From Pyrocephalus nanus (lineage: Eukaryota; Chordata; Aves; Passeriformes; Tyrannidae): DNA of 64,000 bases. The notes beneath the pieces are model-generated. The model saw only the letters and a program-made list of their open reading frames with translations, was not told the DNA's origin and made no database searches. The stretch lies in assembly GCA_038380795.1 (NCBI GenBank), contig CM076260.1, forward strand, positions 35,002,634-35,066,633, read 5' to 3'. Positions 51,780 through 64,000 of the stretch are shown here, piece after piece. Position 1 is the stretch's first letter. Each line of letters begins with the position of its first letter. A program made the translations under genes and the position numbers.

Positions 51780-52185
51780 CTTCAGGAATACCTTCCAGTG
51801 CTTAAAGATCCTTATGGCTGCATCATCAGATTCCTAATAACTGACTTCATTATTCCCTGCTCCAATTTAAGCATGTTACTTCTTGTCATGTCTAAAGGGA
51901 GGTGAAAAAAGCAAGAATAAGTCCTTTCCCTTTGGCAGCTCTTGTTGAAAGCCTTCAAAACTTATTACCATTTCTCGTCTCAGGTTTTTTTTCTAGGCTA
52001 AGCACTACAAAATTTCTTCTCTCCTTGTTTCCTCAGTCTCTGCTTGTTCCTGTTGTCTTTCTCTGAGTCCTTCTCTTCACATCATTTTGAAGTGCTGCAT
52101 CCAAGACCAGACTTGATACTTCATCAGAAGTTCACCAAGCGTGCCAAAGGATGTCTCACAAATGTTGCTCCTGTTTATAACTCCA
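51780..52185 (-). mobile_element. Ancient CR1-like LINE relic
   Basis: Diverged, but it retains the layout of reverse-complemented old CR1 3'UTR-proximal sequence: GCATGTTACTTCTTGTCATG, a TCTAGGCTAAGCAC segment, TCCTCAGTCTCTGC, and TGAAGTGCTGCATCCAAGAC. Assigned by pattern memory; the family is uncertain. Confidence 0.6.
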
Positions 52186-53147
52186 GCATTCACCTTTTCT
52201 GCAATTCCCAGCACCAGACATTCACATTTGATGTCTAAGCCAGGGTCACCCATGCAGTCCTTTTTCTGTTGGGCCTGCTCTGTAACAAGCTGTTCCTCCT
52301 AAAGAATTTAGACTGCCAGTTGCTGAGGAATAAAGCACTCAGGACGAACTAGAAACCCACTGCTTTGACACATGGTTCATTTTGAAATAGACCATTATTT
52401 TCTGAGCAGGAGCTGGGGAACTCAGCACAAATAAAACTTCTCCCAAGCTCATGGAGAGCTGTCTGGCCCCAAAACTAGTTTGATTTAACCTCCACTAGCC
52501 AGGCTCTTGCAGCAAAGAGAGCTGCTGGAACAATAGTAGCAGCCGTAGCAGTGAGGAAAACAGAAGCAGGGAGGTTGCAGGATCTGGATGCTGGCCATAC
52601 ATCTGGGCAAGCCCACTGCATACAACCTGTGATGCAAGCCCTGCACAGTGCAAACAGACGTGGATTTAAGCCCAGCCTACATGTAAGCTTTTAGCAATTG
52701 GAGGATCCCCTTGAGTGCCCCTCTTCAGCATTGAGGGACCACATAATTTCTGTGCTGGAACATCACGGAGAAGGGCACAACAAGGGTATAAGGGAAGAGT
52801 CACAGGGTCTTCCCACCAGTAGGGTGGAAAGGGTGGTAGAAACAGAGGTGTTTTCTCTTCATTCTTTCTAGTCTCTTCTTTGGGCAATAGATTCAAATTT
52901 TAAAATAAATCAGTGTAGTGAAAAATAAATCCCTTTCATTAAGTAGTTTGAAGCGATATTTTACTTTCACTCAGAGTACTAGCAATAACCAAATTAATGG
53001 TAACATTTCAATTGTTCCCAGTTTGAAACAATAGTTTGCAGAAAGTACTGCACTGCTCTACACAAAGTTCACTGTTTAAGGCTTACTCTTTTCTTCAGTT
53101 TTAAAAAAAACACAGTCTCTTGATACAACCATGGTTAAAGAATACTC

Positions 53148-53180
53148 TGTGTGTGTGCGTGTGAGAGTGAGAGAGAGAGA
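53148..53180. repeat. (GT)n-(GA)n short compound repeat
   Basis: A GT run changes into a GA run (GTGTGTGCGTGTGAGAGTGA and onward). Confidence 0.85.
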
Positions 53181-56031
53181 AGCACGTACTGGGTTTTATT
53201 TTCTTACTTTTAATGGGGCTATTTTGTGAGGCTGAAAAAAAATTGTTAAACTTGCCTTAATTGATTGTTTAAAGTACCATGGTGGATTTGTCTTTTAAAC
53301 ATAGCCCGTGGTTAAAGTTCCTGTTGCATTGCATTTGAAGTAGATCCTTTGTGCTTTAAAATGAAAACTGTAAAACTTTTGGTGTTTAAGGCTTTCTGAC
53401 TCCAAGTTAATTGTTTTCCTTTAATATGAGCAGAATTAAAGATATTAAAAATCGACTGCTGAAGCACATAATTGTGGCCTCCCATCTATTCTTCTTGTGG
53501 AAATGAAAGGAATATTGAAAGAGTTTCTATTTTACAATACCAGAGGTGGCCATGCATTTACAACTCTATATATTCTTTTAGTTGAATTCTTCTAAACCTC
53601 ACGCCTGGCTAGCAGTTTTCTCCCAGACGATTTTCATTTTCAAAACATTCACATCCAATAAACTACACGAAACATAGTGTGAGAGAAAAAAGGGGACAGG
53701 AAATGGCTCTGTTGCATGGTTATTACATCCTATTGCCTGTGGGTTGCTTTGTTATGAGTTTTAACTATGTAAATATGACGTATATGACATCAGAATTTAA
53801 TCTAAAGCTACTAGGTGGGAGATAGAGTGTGACTTTATTGTTAAGGCTAAAATCAACTGGGTGTTGACAGGTCTCAAAAGTCACTGAGTATAAGCTTGAA
53901 AAGGAAAAGCTCAGACTGATAAGCTGTTCCTTGATTGACAACTTCAGGCTTGACTGCAAGTATTGAAAACAGTTGAGCAAATGGAGGGAAAAAAGTTTTA
54001 TTTCATAAGAAACTACACTGGGAAATACAGGAGGATTTATAGGCTGACGTAGCACAAAAACCTAAGAAAAACAGGTGTGAGGTTTATAAAATCTGGAAAC
54101 TGGGAAAGCACATTGTCCATGAATGATTTCCCCATTATGGTTTAATTAACCTTGTAAAGGTCCCTATGCAAATATAATGCTGGGGGGGATGGGAAGAGGA
54201 GGCGGTAAAAGTAAAACACTGGTGTCCACTAGCTCTGACTTTCAACAAATCATATGTCAACAGCTCATGGCAAGGAGGTGGGTTGAAAAAAATGAGAAGA
54301 AAATAGGAGAAAAGGATTTCAGTGGGAAATAAATGCACCAGGGGAAACAATACACTGATTTTTCATCTTTCTAGTGAAGTCAGACCAATTTTTGGCACTG
54401 TAAAATCCATTATGGATACAATAAAATAAATACAGTTTAAAGTAGCAATCGTGGCTTGATTGAAATGTTATGATAGCTACACATGCTATATCTTATCAAA
54501 TATTATCCATGAGGAAGCATTCAATTCATATTGTGCCAATTATCATACTCTGTGCATCATAAACTTTTATTGCTTGTTATGGAATGCCACTCAGCCAACT
54601 TTTTCTTCAGATATTGCATCATCTGATTCAGATGGAAAACATATTCTAATGTGGCAAAGTGTTAAAGAAATCTAATACTCTGGGGCTGAATGAAAATGTT
54701 AAGGTTCATCTCCTGGATAAGAAAAACAATTTATGAATGCAATATTCATTTCCTGAGGTGGGCATAAGCAAAAACCTCATCTGAAACTTTAAACCAACAT
54801 GTTGGCCTTCACTAGTTTCCTTAGTTTAACTCATTGATGTCATGTATTATGGACCGCTGCTAAGACCACATCTGGGAAGGACTCCTTTTTTTTCAGTTCT
54901 CCAGATCACTTTTACAGGGAACTCCTTGTATAATTGCATGTGTTGAGATTTGAACCTCAAGGCCCAGTGGATCAGGTTTCACTTTTAATATATTACTGAA
55001 GAATATCAAAATAATCTACTTGTTTAATCTTGATCATGCCAGCCAATTAACACTTTGACACCCTGAATCACAGATGTTAAGTACTACAGGATAAGGTTTC
55101 AGTGAAGCGTACAAACCATAATGAGGCTTTGTGAAGTTACAGACCTGGGCTTAATATATTTACTTAAGCATTTGCAGTACACAAAGCAGTGCTGTAGCTA
55201 TCAAAAGACAACTTGGACAACATTCATAAAAAGCACCCATTGTGCATGGGGGTAGGTGCCGAATTCGGCAGGAGCTTGCTGTGACAGGATGGGAATGTGC
55301 TTCCTGGAGGAGGTGACAAAGAGCTTCTGATTTTCATTTTAGGGGCTTCATAAGTGAAGCAGGAAGGGTACGGTAATAAGATTCAGTTCAGATGACTCCA
55401 AAGGACTGGATAAATGACTTGTAATGAAATCTCAGACCATTTCAGGTGCATCTCCTACATAGAAACAATGACACTAGTAAACAGCATGACTCCCCAGACC
55501 TGCAGGAAACGCTTAGAAGAAGTTGAGCTAAGGGAAACCCTGAGTAATGGCCCCAGCTATAACTGGCACACTGAGGACCGGATTGAATTCTGTTTTCTGA
55601 CGTACTGGATCAGCTTGCACAATCTGTAGTGTTCATCTTTTCAACCCGTCAAAAGCCCCATCAATTTCGTTGATTTCAATTACAATTCACAAAGGCAAAA
55701 AAGAATACTTTTCTGAAGAACATTTTGATTATTTCCTTTCTAAAGTCCTATGCTTTTCACTTGGTAAGTTTACTGACACCAACTGTATAGTCTGGTAAAA
55801 GCATCCCAGGATCATTATAGGTGTAAAATATATAGTAAAATATCAAGGGATGAGACAGTAGGCTTGACTCTGCCACCCATATTGATCCAAGTATCTGTTC
55901 CAGACTTGATTCATCCGGATCATGCTTGTTTGAGAAGAAAGAAACCAGAGGTAGGGGGCAATATATCATGGCCAATTTATCTAATGTGTATGACAGAACA
56001 GAGAAAGACCTGTACTTAGCTTCTTCCAAGT

Positions 56032-56061
56032 GCTTCTGCAGAAAGTACTTCCTGCAGAAGC
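56032..56061. repeat. Near-perfect 30-bp palindrome
   Basis: The arms GCTTCTGCAG and CTGCAGAAGC flank a 10-base centre, AAAGTACTTC, which is itself palindromic except for its outer pair. Fourteen of 15 base pairs match. No transposon ends or coding gene were recognised around it. Confidence 0.9.
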
Positions 56062-57335
56062 GGACACTATCTGTCCTCCACTTGAAGACAAAGCTGAGGT
56101 ATCTGACTGCAGGAGACCTTTCTTCCGACCACTGGACAATATGTACTTGCAAGGGTTAAGTCTGACAGCCTCTGCTAGCCTTCCCTCACTGTGTGGAAAT
56201 CCTGTATTGCCATAAGCATTTCCCTCATGGAGACATCTGGGTCAGTGGACAGTGAGTAGGGCAGGAGCAATTGTCTTAAATACAGTAAGTAGGGGACTAA
56301 TTGTGGGTGTTTCTATGTCTGCTGCTCCCACAAGGAGAGTGGATTTATAACAAAGTCTCCAGCCATCCCTGATGCCCCACTAAGTATATAAAGCTCTTCA
56401 TCTAGATGAAAAGCCCTGTGTATACACCACATAACTCTAAATGCCAAGGGGAGAAAGAACACTGAAAGAGGTCAGATGCTTTGCAGGTGTTCAACTGTTC
56501 TACTAGGAAGGAAGAAACCAGGATCCTGGCAGATTTGGTGACTACCAGCTGCTGTAACCTCTGATGGATTCCTTATTCCTGTCCCTGCACATTCCAGTTA
56601 CCCACCAAAACGTTGCTGCTGCCATTCATGCAGAGCATGAATATCTCAGCTTAGGAAAAAACCCTACACTGCTTGTGAGCTACGTGTGCTTCAAGAGTGG
56701 CCACTTCTGTTTCTTTTCCCACTATTTTATTTAGCTTCCTGCAGTAAGAAAACAGCAGCCTACTTCCAGAAGTGCATATTTCCATTCTGTGAAATATGAC
56801 CTCCCCCCGGTCTCTCTTTCCCACGTAAGAATTTTTAGCCTTTCCCAGTTTACCTTGAGAATTGGTTGGCATCTATAATGTGTGCATGATACCAGGCTCT
56901 GCTGCTATAATGCCTTTGACTCACCATTGCATCCGAGTGCTTTCTAAACAAAAAACCTAGGACTCTAGAGATCATCCATTTCAGCTTCTTTACATGACCC
57001 ATTACTCTCATAGGGCTGCATTTTTCTTTCTTCCATGAAAATTAAGAGCAAGGTTTGCAGAAGAAATCACCAGTGGATTACTTCCATTCTTTTCAAAATC
57101 GGTGGGATTAGACTTAAGCCAAATTTGAACATTTAAAAAACAATCCTAAAAATGGATAGGCAAAAAAAATCAGTTTTTTAATATGCTGTTGAATGTAAGA
57201 GTTTCTGCTCCTTCTACTCTTGCAACATACTGGGAAAGCTACTGTTCTTCCTTTACACAGAGAAATACTCTCTATACCTTCTCCCTACTTTATTGGCAGG
57301 CACAGACAGATTCCATGTCTTGAAGAATGAATAGC

Positions 57336-57417
57336 TTTTTTTTGTTTTGTTTTGTGGTTTTGTTTGTTTGTTTGTATGTTTGTTTGTTTTGTTTTGTAGT
57401 TTGTTGGGTTTTTTTTA
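57336..57417. repeat. (TTTG)n / (TTTTG)n simple repeat
   Basis: About 80 bases of TTTG and TTTTG units with few interruptions. A Phe/Val/Cys-rich reading frame across it is spurious. Confidence 0.93.
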
Positions 57418-58878
57418 ATCAGCTGGTGTTTGCTGGTTATAAATACAGCAAAACACCAAAGTCCTTATCACAAAAGAGAAAGGATGCAATCATGTGGCTA
57501 GGGCTGTTTGTCATCCCAAGGGTCACAATAAATTAAAGTTACTTATGGAGAAGAAAAAAAGAAAGTACCCCCATTGCATCTCTCAAACTCTTATTAGGGC
57601 TTATACATTCATCTTTTGAATACATTTTCCCTCTTTTTATTAGACCACAGTGCCAGAACTCCTACCTCACACCTCTGGACTCCCTTGGCAGTGTCATAAA
57701 AACAGATCCATCAGCCATCACCAGATCCGGTCCAACATACCAGTGACAAAAGAAATATGAATATAACCCAAATGGTTCCTTGGGCAACAAAAAAAGAGCA
57801 AACAGTGGTGCAATAAACTGCACTTATTTTTAAAAAAAAATTTTTTTTTGGAGTAAGACTATTTTTCCTATTCATTTGTGCTTCAAATCTGACATACAAT
57901 AAAGAAACATTTATCAATGAATTTCATAATTCTTCTGACAGAATTTACCACTAAGTTGCTGCTGTTGTTACAGCTGCAGGAAGACTAGGGGCCTTGATCC
58001 AAAACTCAGTAGTAAAAAAGATGTGGGAACTCAATACTAGAAATTATGTGGGAACCTCAGCCATGCAGAAGAGCCAAAGGGGGAGAAGGAGAGCATCTAT
58101 TTACCTCTGTTTGTGCCTTTCCAGAAGAGTTGAAGGGACACTGCAATCAGAGCAATAGGTCAGAGAGCCCAGCATTTCAACTGATGTGAGTTTGATCTGG
58201 GAATCTTGGTGAACTGTTTTCTTCAGTAGCAAACTAATGTTTCTGAAGCAAATATTTCTGGCTTCTCAAGTGGTGGATCCAACCTGTAATCAGTTGGGGT
58301 GCAGACACGTGTACTGCACTTCTCAGCAAAGGCCAGATGTTGATCCCAGCTCCTTGGGCCTCCAGCACTAGCGTAAGAAATGAATGGTTCAGATGCTCAG
58401 GCAGCAGAGGTGGTTGTAAGGGAAATGCGATCACATTCACTGAAGTTACTAACAGTTGTGTTGTTACCACTGTATTTTTAATGCAATCATCCATCTTCAC
58501 TCTTCCTCGTGCATCAGTAATGTTCCCTTACAACCGAATCTCATTCTTGCCAGTAAAAACAACTCTGCCTAATCCTTCTGCCAGAGTAAAGCAGTAACAG
58601 GGGCCAGGTCCAAGCAGCTGGGGTAGTCCAAAGTAGGTGTGATGGTTCCATCAGCTTTATTCCTACTCTCTTTTAGTTCCAGGGTCTCTGTGTAACCAGT
58701 AGCTTGCTCTGGGGCTCAGCCATGAAAGAAACCAAACCATCTTCTGTAAGAAGCAGCCAAAACACATGAGAGTGGCTCGTGCTGAGGTCCTCTCCTCCCA
58801 TTGTGGCAGAAGGGATGTAAGCCTGTCTCTACCAGAGGAAATCTGGCGGGGATCCCCAGAACAGCTTGGGCATATTCT

Positions 58879-58879
<1 letters not shown>

Positions 58880-58910
<31 letters not shown>
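58880..58910. repeat. Poly-A tract (A31)
   Basis: A pure A run. No AATAAA lies just upstream, so a retroposed mRNA is not supported. Confidence 0.93.
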
Positions 58911-58913
<3 letters not shown>

Positions 58914-59263
58914 CAGCATATCTGAGAACTTAATATGATACCTGTGCAAAGCCTGGTCTCTCCACTGATCTGGTGTGAAATGAAAGGATTTTGCTACTGG
59001 TGGAGCAGACCAGCAATGCTGCATGTGTATGATTAATGTAACAGTCTCCAACAGCAAATATAAGGGGGAACTCTGTTCCCTCTCTTCCAGAACTGAGAGT
59101 TAATAGGTAAAATCATCTTGATACTTGGCCCTTCTCCTTCTCCTAAGCCCTCCTCATAGCTGGCTGTCAGCAGGTAGCACTGCTCCAAAGTATGTCGCTG
59201 TTAGCAAATTAAGTGGAACATCCTCAGGCACTGCTGCCAGAAAAAGACAGGGATCAAGTTATT

Positions 59264-59297
59264 CTTGTACTTGTGTACTTGTGTACTGTACTTGTGT
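59264..59297. repeat. Short TTGTACTTGTG-type tandem repeat
   Basis: Four imperfect copies of GTACTTGTG within about 34 bases. Confidence 0.8.
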
Positions 59298-62200
59298 TCA
59301 GAAGAAAGAGTGTGGAAACCTTGCATTTCCTTATTTTAACAATATGTAGAAGCAGAAAATTCCTTTATCCTTGAGTTCCATATAACTGGAACTTTGGGTA
59401 AAACATCATAGTCCAATGAAGTTCATCAGCAAATAGAGGCAGGTTCTCAACTTTGAAGCCTCAGGATTTATGCGTCTAAGTAACTTGTTGAAAGATACTA
59501 TGGCCTCATCAAAAAAGCCTTTTTTTGGCATAGTTACTATGCCTATGTGTTGTGGGCTTGGAGATGCCAGGACTATGCACACACATCTTGAATTTTAGCT
59601 CTTAGTTACACACTACAATGTACGAAGGAAGATCAATGCACATCAGCTTGGTTTCTGCAGTGAATGCTGAAATGCATAAACAGACAAACTGTGAGCATGC
59701 CAGCTGTGGTTTTTTAAGGATATTAAGTGTAGCTCAGTTTATAAGGACACATATCTCTTGTCCATTTTTTCTTTTGTCTTCTGGTAGATGCTTGACTATT
59801 CTGGAGGGGCTGAAACTATGTGAAGAAAAGGAAAGTAGAAGGACACAGGAATCAAGAAATAAAAGAGGACTGAGGACATCTTGCTTTTCTAAGCTGTATG
59901 CTTTTTTCAACATGAGGAGCCTCATAATTCATTAAAAGTTATCCTCAAAAATGTAAATAGGAAAACAGTGGCTTATTCACTAAGTCTATATCTGTGGCAA
60001 AAAACAGCTGTAAATAGATTCATTTATTTACTTCCTGACTAAACTTTGGTCAAATTCTGCTTGGAGTTACATCAATGTAAATTTGGAAGGATTCCATCCA
60101 TTTTCAGTGAGAGCAATTTTTCTCACTCCCAAAAAATCATTAGCTTCCTTCAACACTTATTTTGTATTTCACCACGATAAGGATTCAGATGTTTTGATTT
60201 TTCAGTTCCATTTCCAGAATGCAGTTGTTCTATGTTCTGACAACATATGGCATGAATATGTTCTTTTCTATTTAATACAGGAAAATTATTCAAAAGTTTA
60301 GACTTGCTTTAATGTTTTTCATTCCCTTGTAAATGCTTTAATTTTTTTTGATTGCCTTCTGAGCAATGTCAAATGCCAGGACCACAGTAAAAAAAAGGTT
60401 TTCCACTGAAGTGTCTTCCTACTGAAGTGTCAGCATGCCCAGTAAAGCAAAAATTTAGGAAAGAGCATTTTCAGTGCTCACTTCTTAGAAAACAGGCGTG
60501 CCTTGGTAGAGGTTTCAACAATGAAATTATTGTACATATATTTGCTTTAATGCCTCTGTTGTTATCATGTTTTTTTTTAATGGCAGTGTTGGTTGTTGCC
60601 AGATGTTCTGCTCAACAATGCTTCAGCACACATGGGAATGCTTGTGATGGCCAATCAAGTGAGCTTACAAAATAGAAACAGATGTCCATGGATGTGTACT
60701 CTAACACATCTTTAATGAAACGGAGTCGTTACATAGATGATTACATTGCACTAATCATCATTTGCTTATCTTAGGCCCTGCACCTCCAGTTATAGACCAT
60801 CTAGTGTCCTAGTTCTGAATTGCAACTTGTTTATTCACCTATTCTAGTTTTAGCTGCATGGGATACTAGCAAAGGACAGTCTAGGCAGGAAGAACTGCTT
60901 GAAAATGCTGGTTTAACAGGAGCAGATGTGAAAACTACAGCCTGGCTTGAAAAGTGCACAAAATAGACTAGAAATGTGCTAATTATTTATTTTCTGCCTT
61001 TCATCTTTCAGTGATTTTTGTTAAATAACATGTATTTTTGAGCTGCAGTTTAGGTCTGGATCCAAAGCTGCTCAAGGTCCAATATTGCAGTGAGAGTCAA
61101 ACATTACTAGATGCCCTGTGAGAACAGAGATGTATGCCAAACCAAACCCTGGCAGTATAGCTTTCCTTGATTTTCCTGGGGCTCTTTAGCTAAACAGTAA
61201 CTAGTTTCAGATGCAATCAGATGTGCTCAGGAGGGCAGAAATCTTGCAAAAAAAGCTGATAAATTGGTACGTCCTGCAAGGTAATTGCATGATCGTTCAG
61301 TTTTTCCCTGATTTAGCACTGAACTCCAAATTAATTGCTAAACTCAGGAGAACCAGGGGTGAAAAACACACTTTGTCTCATCTATAGGGAGGCTGTGAAT
61401 GCTTAAATGTAAGATAACTTTATATGTTTAAACTATAATGTTTAAAACAATCACCAACCACCAAATACCCCAAACCATTTCATTATGAGAAATTACGGGT
61501 CTGTAAAGGAATAATAACTAAGAAGATTTTACATCTGCATCCAAAATAGGGATTGAAGATTTCTGGCTTTTCCTTGCAGCCACAAGAGCTGGAAACTAGA
61601 AAGCTAGCTGAGATTTGAATAATGAAGGTCTCAACAGACATCCTTAGGAGGCTCACAGTAGCATAGTGACTGCAGTTATTTCTCTACCCAGTAAGTACAG
61701 CCTTGCTGGGTCTAGAATATTTGGTGAGGAAGGGTAAATGAGAGGGGGAAAAAACATTTCCCGTTTTTTCCTCCATTACTCCTCCATGTTGCTTGAGACA
61801 CACGGGCGCTGTTGATTTTGTCAAGGCAACAAAGTATTTCAGTATTGCCTTCTAGGGGTTAAATATGGACGTGATTTTCAAAAGATTCTTAAAATGAGAG
61901 TTGGAGAAGGGACAGAAGCATGAGTCCTCCACTTAGTGGAGAGCTACACAAAGCTGGGGGGAGCGTGGTGGGGGAAGTTGAGCAGGCAGTGCTTGGGGGA
62001 CACCATGTAACATGTCCAGGTCCACATGCTGTGACATCCAAGACCTTGGTTCCCTCCCACCCTGGTGACACTGTACCATGGCATGGCTTTTAATGCTCCT
62101 GCATTGCACCTAGGGTAACTCTAATGGCCACAGCTTGTCATCGTCATCCTTCAATGTACCCAATGGGAGGCTCCAGTCATTCCCTATTTACATTTAAATT

Positions 62201-64000
62201 GTTAATATATACTGTGTATGTCCTGCTTAGTGCTTTAGGGAAATTTTTTCACATACTCAGGGACAAGTTTTATGCAAGGGATCTATATGTCACTTTAAAC
62301 TCTTCAGATTTTTTTTTTTTTTTGTGTATATCTTACAAAGAAGCAGGGGAACCTTTAAGCCCCACAGAAATAGTTATTTTCAGATTATAGTTGGTATAAG
62401 CTTGTTTTAGGCCTGATGTAAATGGACGGTATTCTTTCAAAGTATGTTCTCAAACCTTCTTTGCACTTTTCGAGTAAAAAAGGCTCATGTATTTTTGGAA
62501 GAGTGCAAACAATGGAATGCCAGATTTCTGTTACTGCTCTTAATATATTTAACCATTCAGCATACTGTAATTGGCTCAATCAGAAGTTATTTCCCCAAGT
62601 AATACAAACAAGACCCAAAGGATGATGAAATAATTCTAAAATGTCAATCTTTCAAGATTCAGATATGTTCTAATAACATTACAGAAATTCCAAAGGTCTC
62701 TATTTGGAAATAACAATAATCCCAAGTATAGGCAGATTTTTAAGGCAAAAGCAAATAAAGTTATTTGTTCTCTTAACTTCCATTTTGGAGTAAATCTTCC
62801 AAATTTCATGCTAATATAACTCAAAAATATTGTTACATCTAACCTTACAGGGAAGAAGTGGAGTTGCTAGTTCCACGTATACATAGTCTTATTTATATCC
62901 TGGCTTTTCACAATTAAAAAACATGACAGGATCTACTCTAAAGCTCTTCTGAGTTCCTTGATGTATTTTTTTTCTTTCCTACAAATATCACTACACTAGG
63001 TAATTCAGCCCAGAGTTATTCATTAGACTTTTAAACCACAAATATATTGAATCAATACAATAATATTACTGTCCATGGGTGATGATAATGTCCTATTCTA
63101 TGTAGCTGCCAAGGATAATATTTGTTTTACCTCTGCTATTCCAACACATCCTAAAATAAATTAAATGATTAAGCAGCTTTTTCATAAGCATCTTGGAAGC
63201 AGGAGAACAGTGACTTTGGAGGGCTCAAGTCTGGTAGGTGGTAGATGAGTGGATTTTCCATTCTTTATGCTCAGCAGGGTGCTGGGTAGATTTAAATTTA
63301 CTTCCAAAAATATATAAATACCACTGAAAGGAACAAAGAGATAGTAGAAATCACAGTAAACTCAAAGGATTCGATTTTATACAATTCCAAACTTTCACAC
63401 TGCTACAAACAGCAGAAACAAAATTGGCTTCTCGAATGCACTTTTACATTCAGAGCCAAGACTGGAATCTGGGTCAATACACTTCTAAATTATTACCTCA
63501 AATACATCCATGTTTTTTTTTCCAGTCCTTATAATTTACACATTGAAACTATGAGTGGTAGGAATACTTTCTTTCTTATTATTTTGTTTAATATTAGAGG
63601 AAAAGTTTGTGCAGAAAAAACAGGAATGCCCCATCTCCTCATTTCCCAAGGCAATTCACATTTCTCCTGGATTGTTCTAGTTTTGACTCTGATGGCACAG
63701 AATTTTAATTTCTGTGTGTTATTTCAGAAGAGATCTAGGAAGAGGAAGCAACAAGGCATTAGCATGATGAATATATATTCATGGGTTAATTATGTTTCAA
63801 CAGCGAGTGGTCTTATAAAGGGACTGAAAAGCCGTTGCTCAAAACTTGTGTAAAACTGGGATGTAAGCTATGGGAAGGGGAAAATACTTCAAACAGTGGT
63901 CATAACATCAGTGTAGGATAAGAATATCAGTACCTAACTCATTATTTTCTCTGGGTAGCTCACTGGTGCTGACGCTTGAGCAGCTGCAGCTGTGTTAGAG

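Larger units (their letters stand above)
52186..64000. other. Intergenic DNA to the end of the window
   Basis: About 12 kb of AT-rich sequence with simple repeats and one palindrome. Repeat-free stretches near 53260-53480 and 54380-54680 look like possible conserved non-coding DNA. No exon of the expected distant neighbour TBX18 was seen. Confidence 0.6.

Noticed and set aside
54073..54080. T-box half sites (AGGTGTGA) here and at 38614-38621 and 57667-57674, considered as TBX18 feedback sites
   Set aside because: About two such 8-mers are expected by chance in 64 kb on two strands, so three isolated copies carry no weight.
58234..58597. Open frames on both strands, considered as a pseudogene
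   Set aside because: Neither translation resembles a family I know, and there are no poly-A tail, signal or splice sites to support it.

Overview
The window looks like nuclear DNA from a bird. It is AT-rich and eukaryotic: tiny exons with GT/AG borders, kilobase introns and a single CpG island. It also carries several 5'-truncated CR1 retrotransposon copies, two of them ending in the ATTCTATGATTCTATG-like octamer repeats typical of CR1. I see nothing prokaryotic, no operons, no CRISPR array and no plasmid or phage genes. The species cannot be fixed from the sequence alone.

Only one protein-coding gene can be supported: the 5' part of CEP162 (also QN1 or KIAA1009, a centriole and ciliary transition-zone protein), on the minus strand. 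The evidence is a start exon encoding MAHRFSKEDLDEQFEEFLKE (9741-9800, 5'UTR to 9844), a second coding exon at 6215-6353 that continues in phase and carries the family's SLSDDS and PWW segments, and a probable third coding exon at 789-941 that is phase-compatible. The rest of the gene lies beyond position 1. Its promoter is almost certainly the CpG island at about 11390-11960, which holds an RFX-type X-box (11628-11641) and two identical E2F-like palindromes. This arrangement suits a ciliary gene.

From about 12 kb to 64 kb I find no supportable gene. In mammals CEP162 lies next to a long gene-poor interval leading to TBX18 on its 5' side, and I infer that this is the bird equivalent. The interval contains four clear CR1 fragments (28671-28934 minus; 41961-42720 plus, with a decayed ORF2 tail; 43221-43302 plus; 47911-48018 plus), one ancient CR1-like relic (51780-52185 minus), and simple repeats including a (CA)n tract and very long A/T homopolymers. 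Between these lies unique AT-rich DNA, some of it with the look of conserved non-coding sequence.

No exciting new multi-gene system was found. The most useful observations are the promoter X-box, the probable 51-codon phase-1 cassette exon of CEP162, two palindromes (22 bp and 30 bp), a 48-bp tandem duplication in an intron, and an unassigned protein-like reading frame at 50333-50572.
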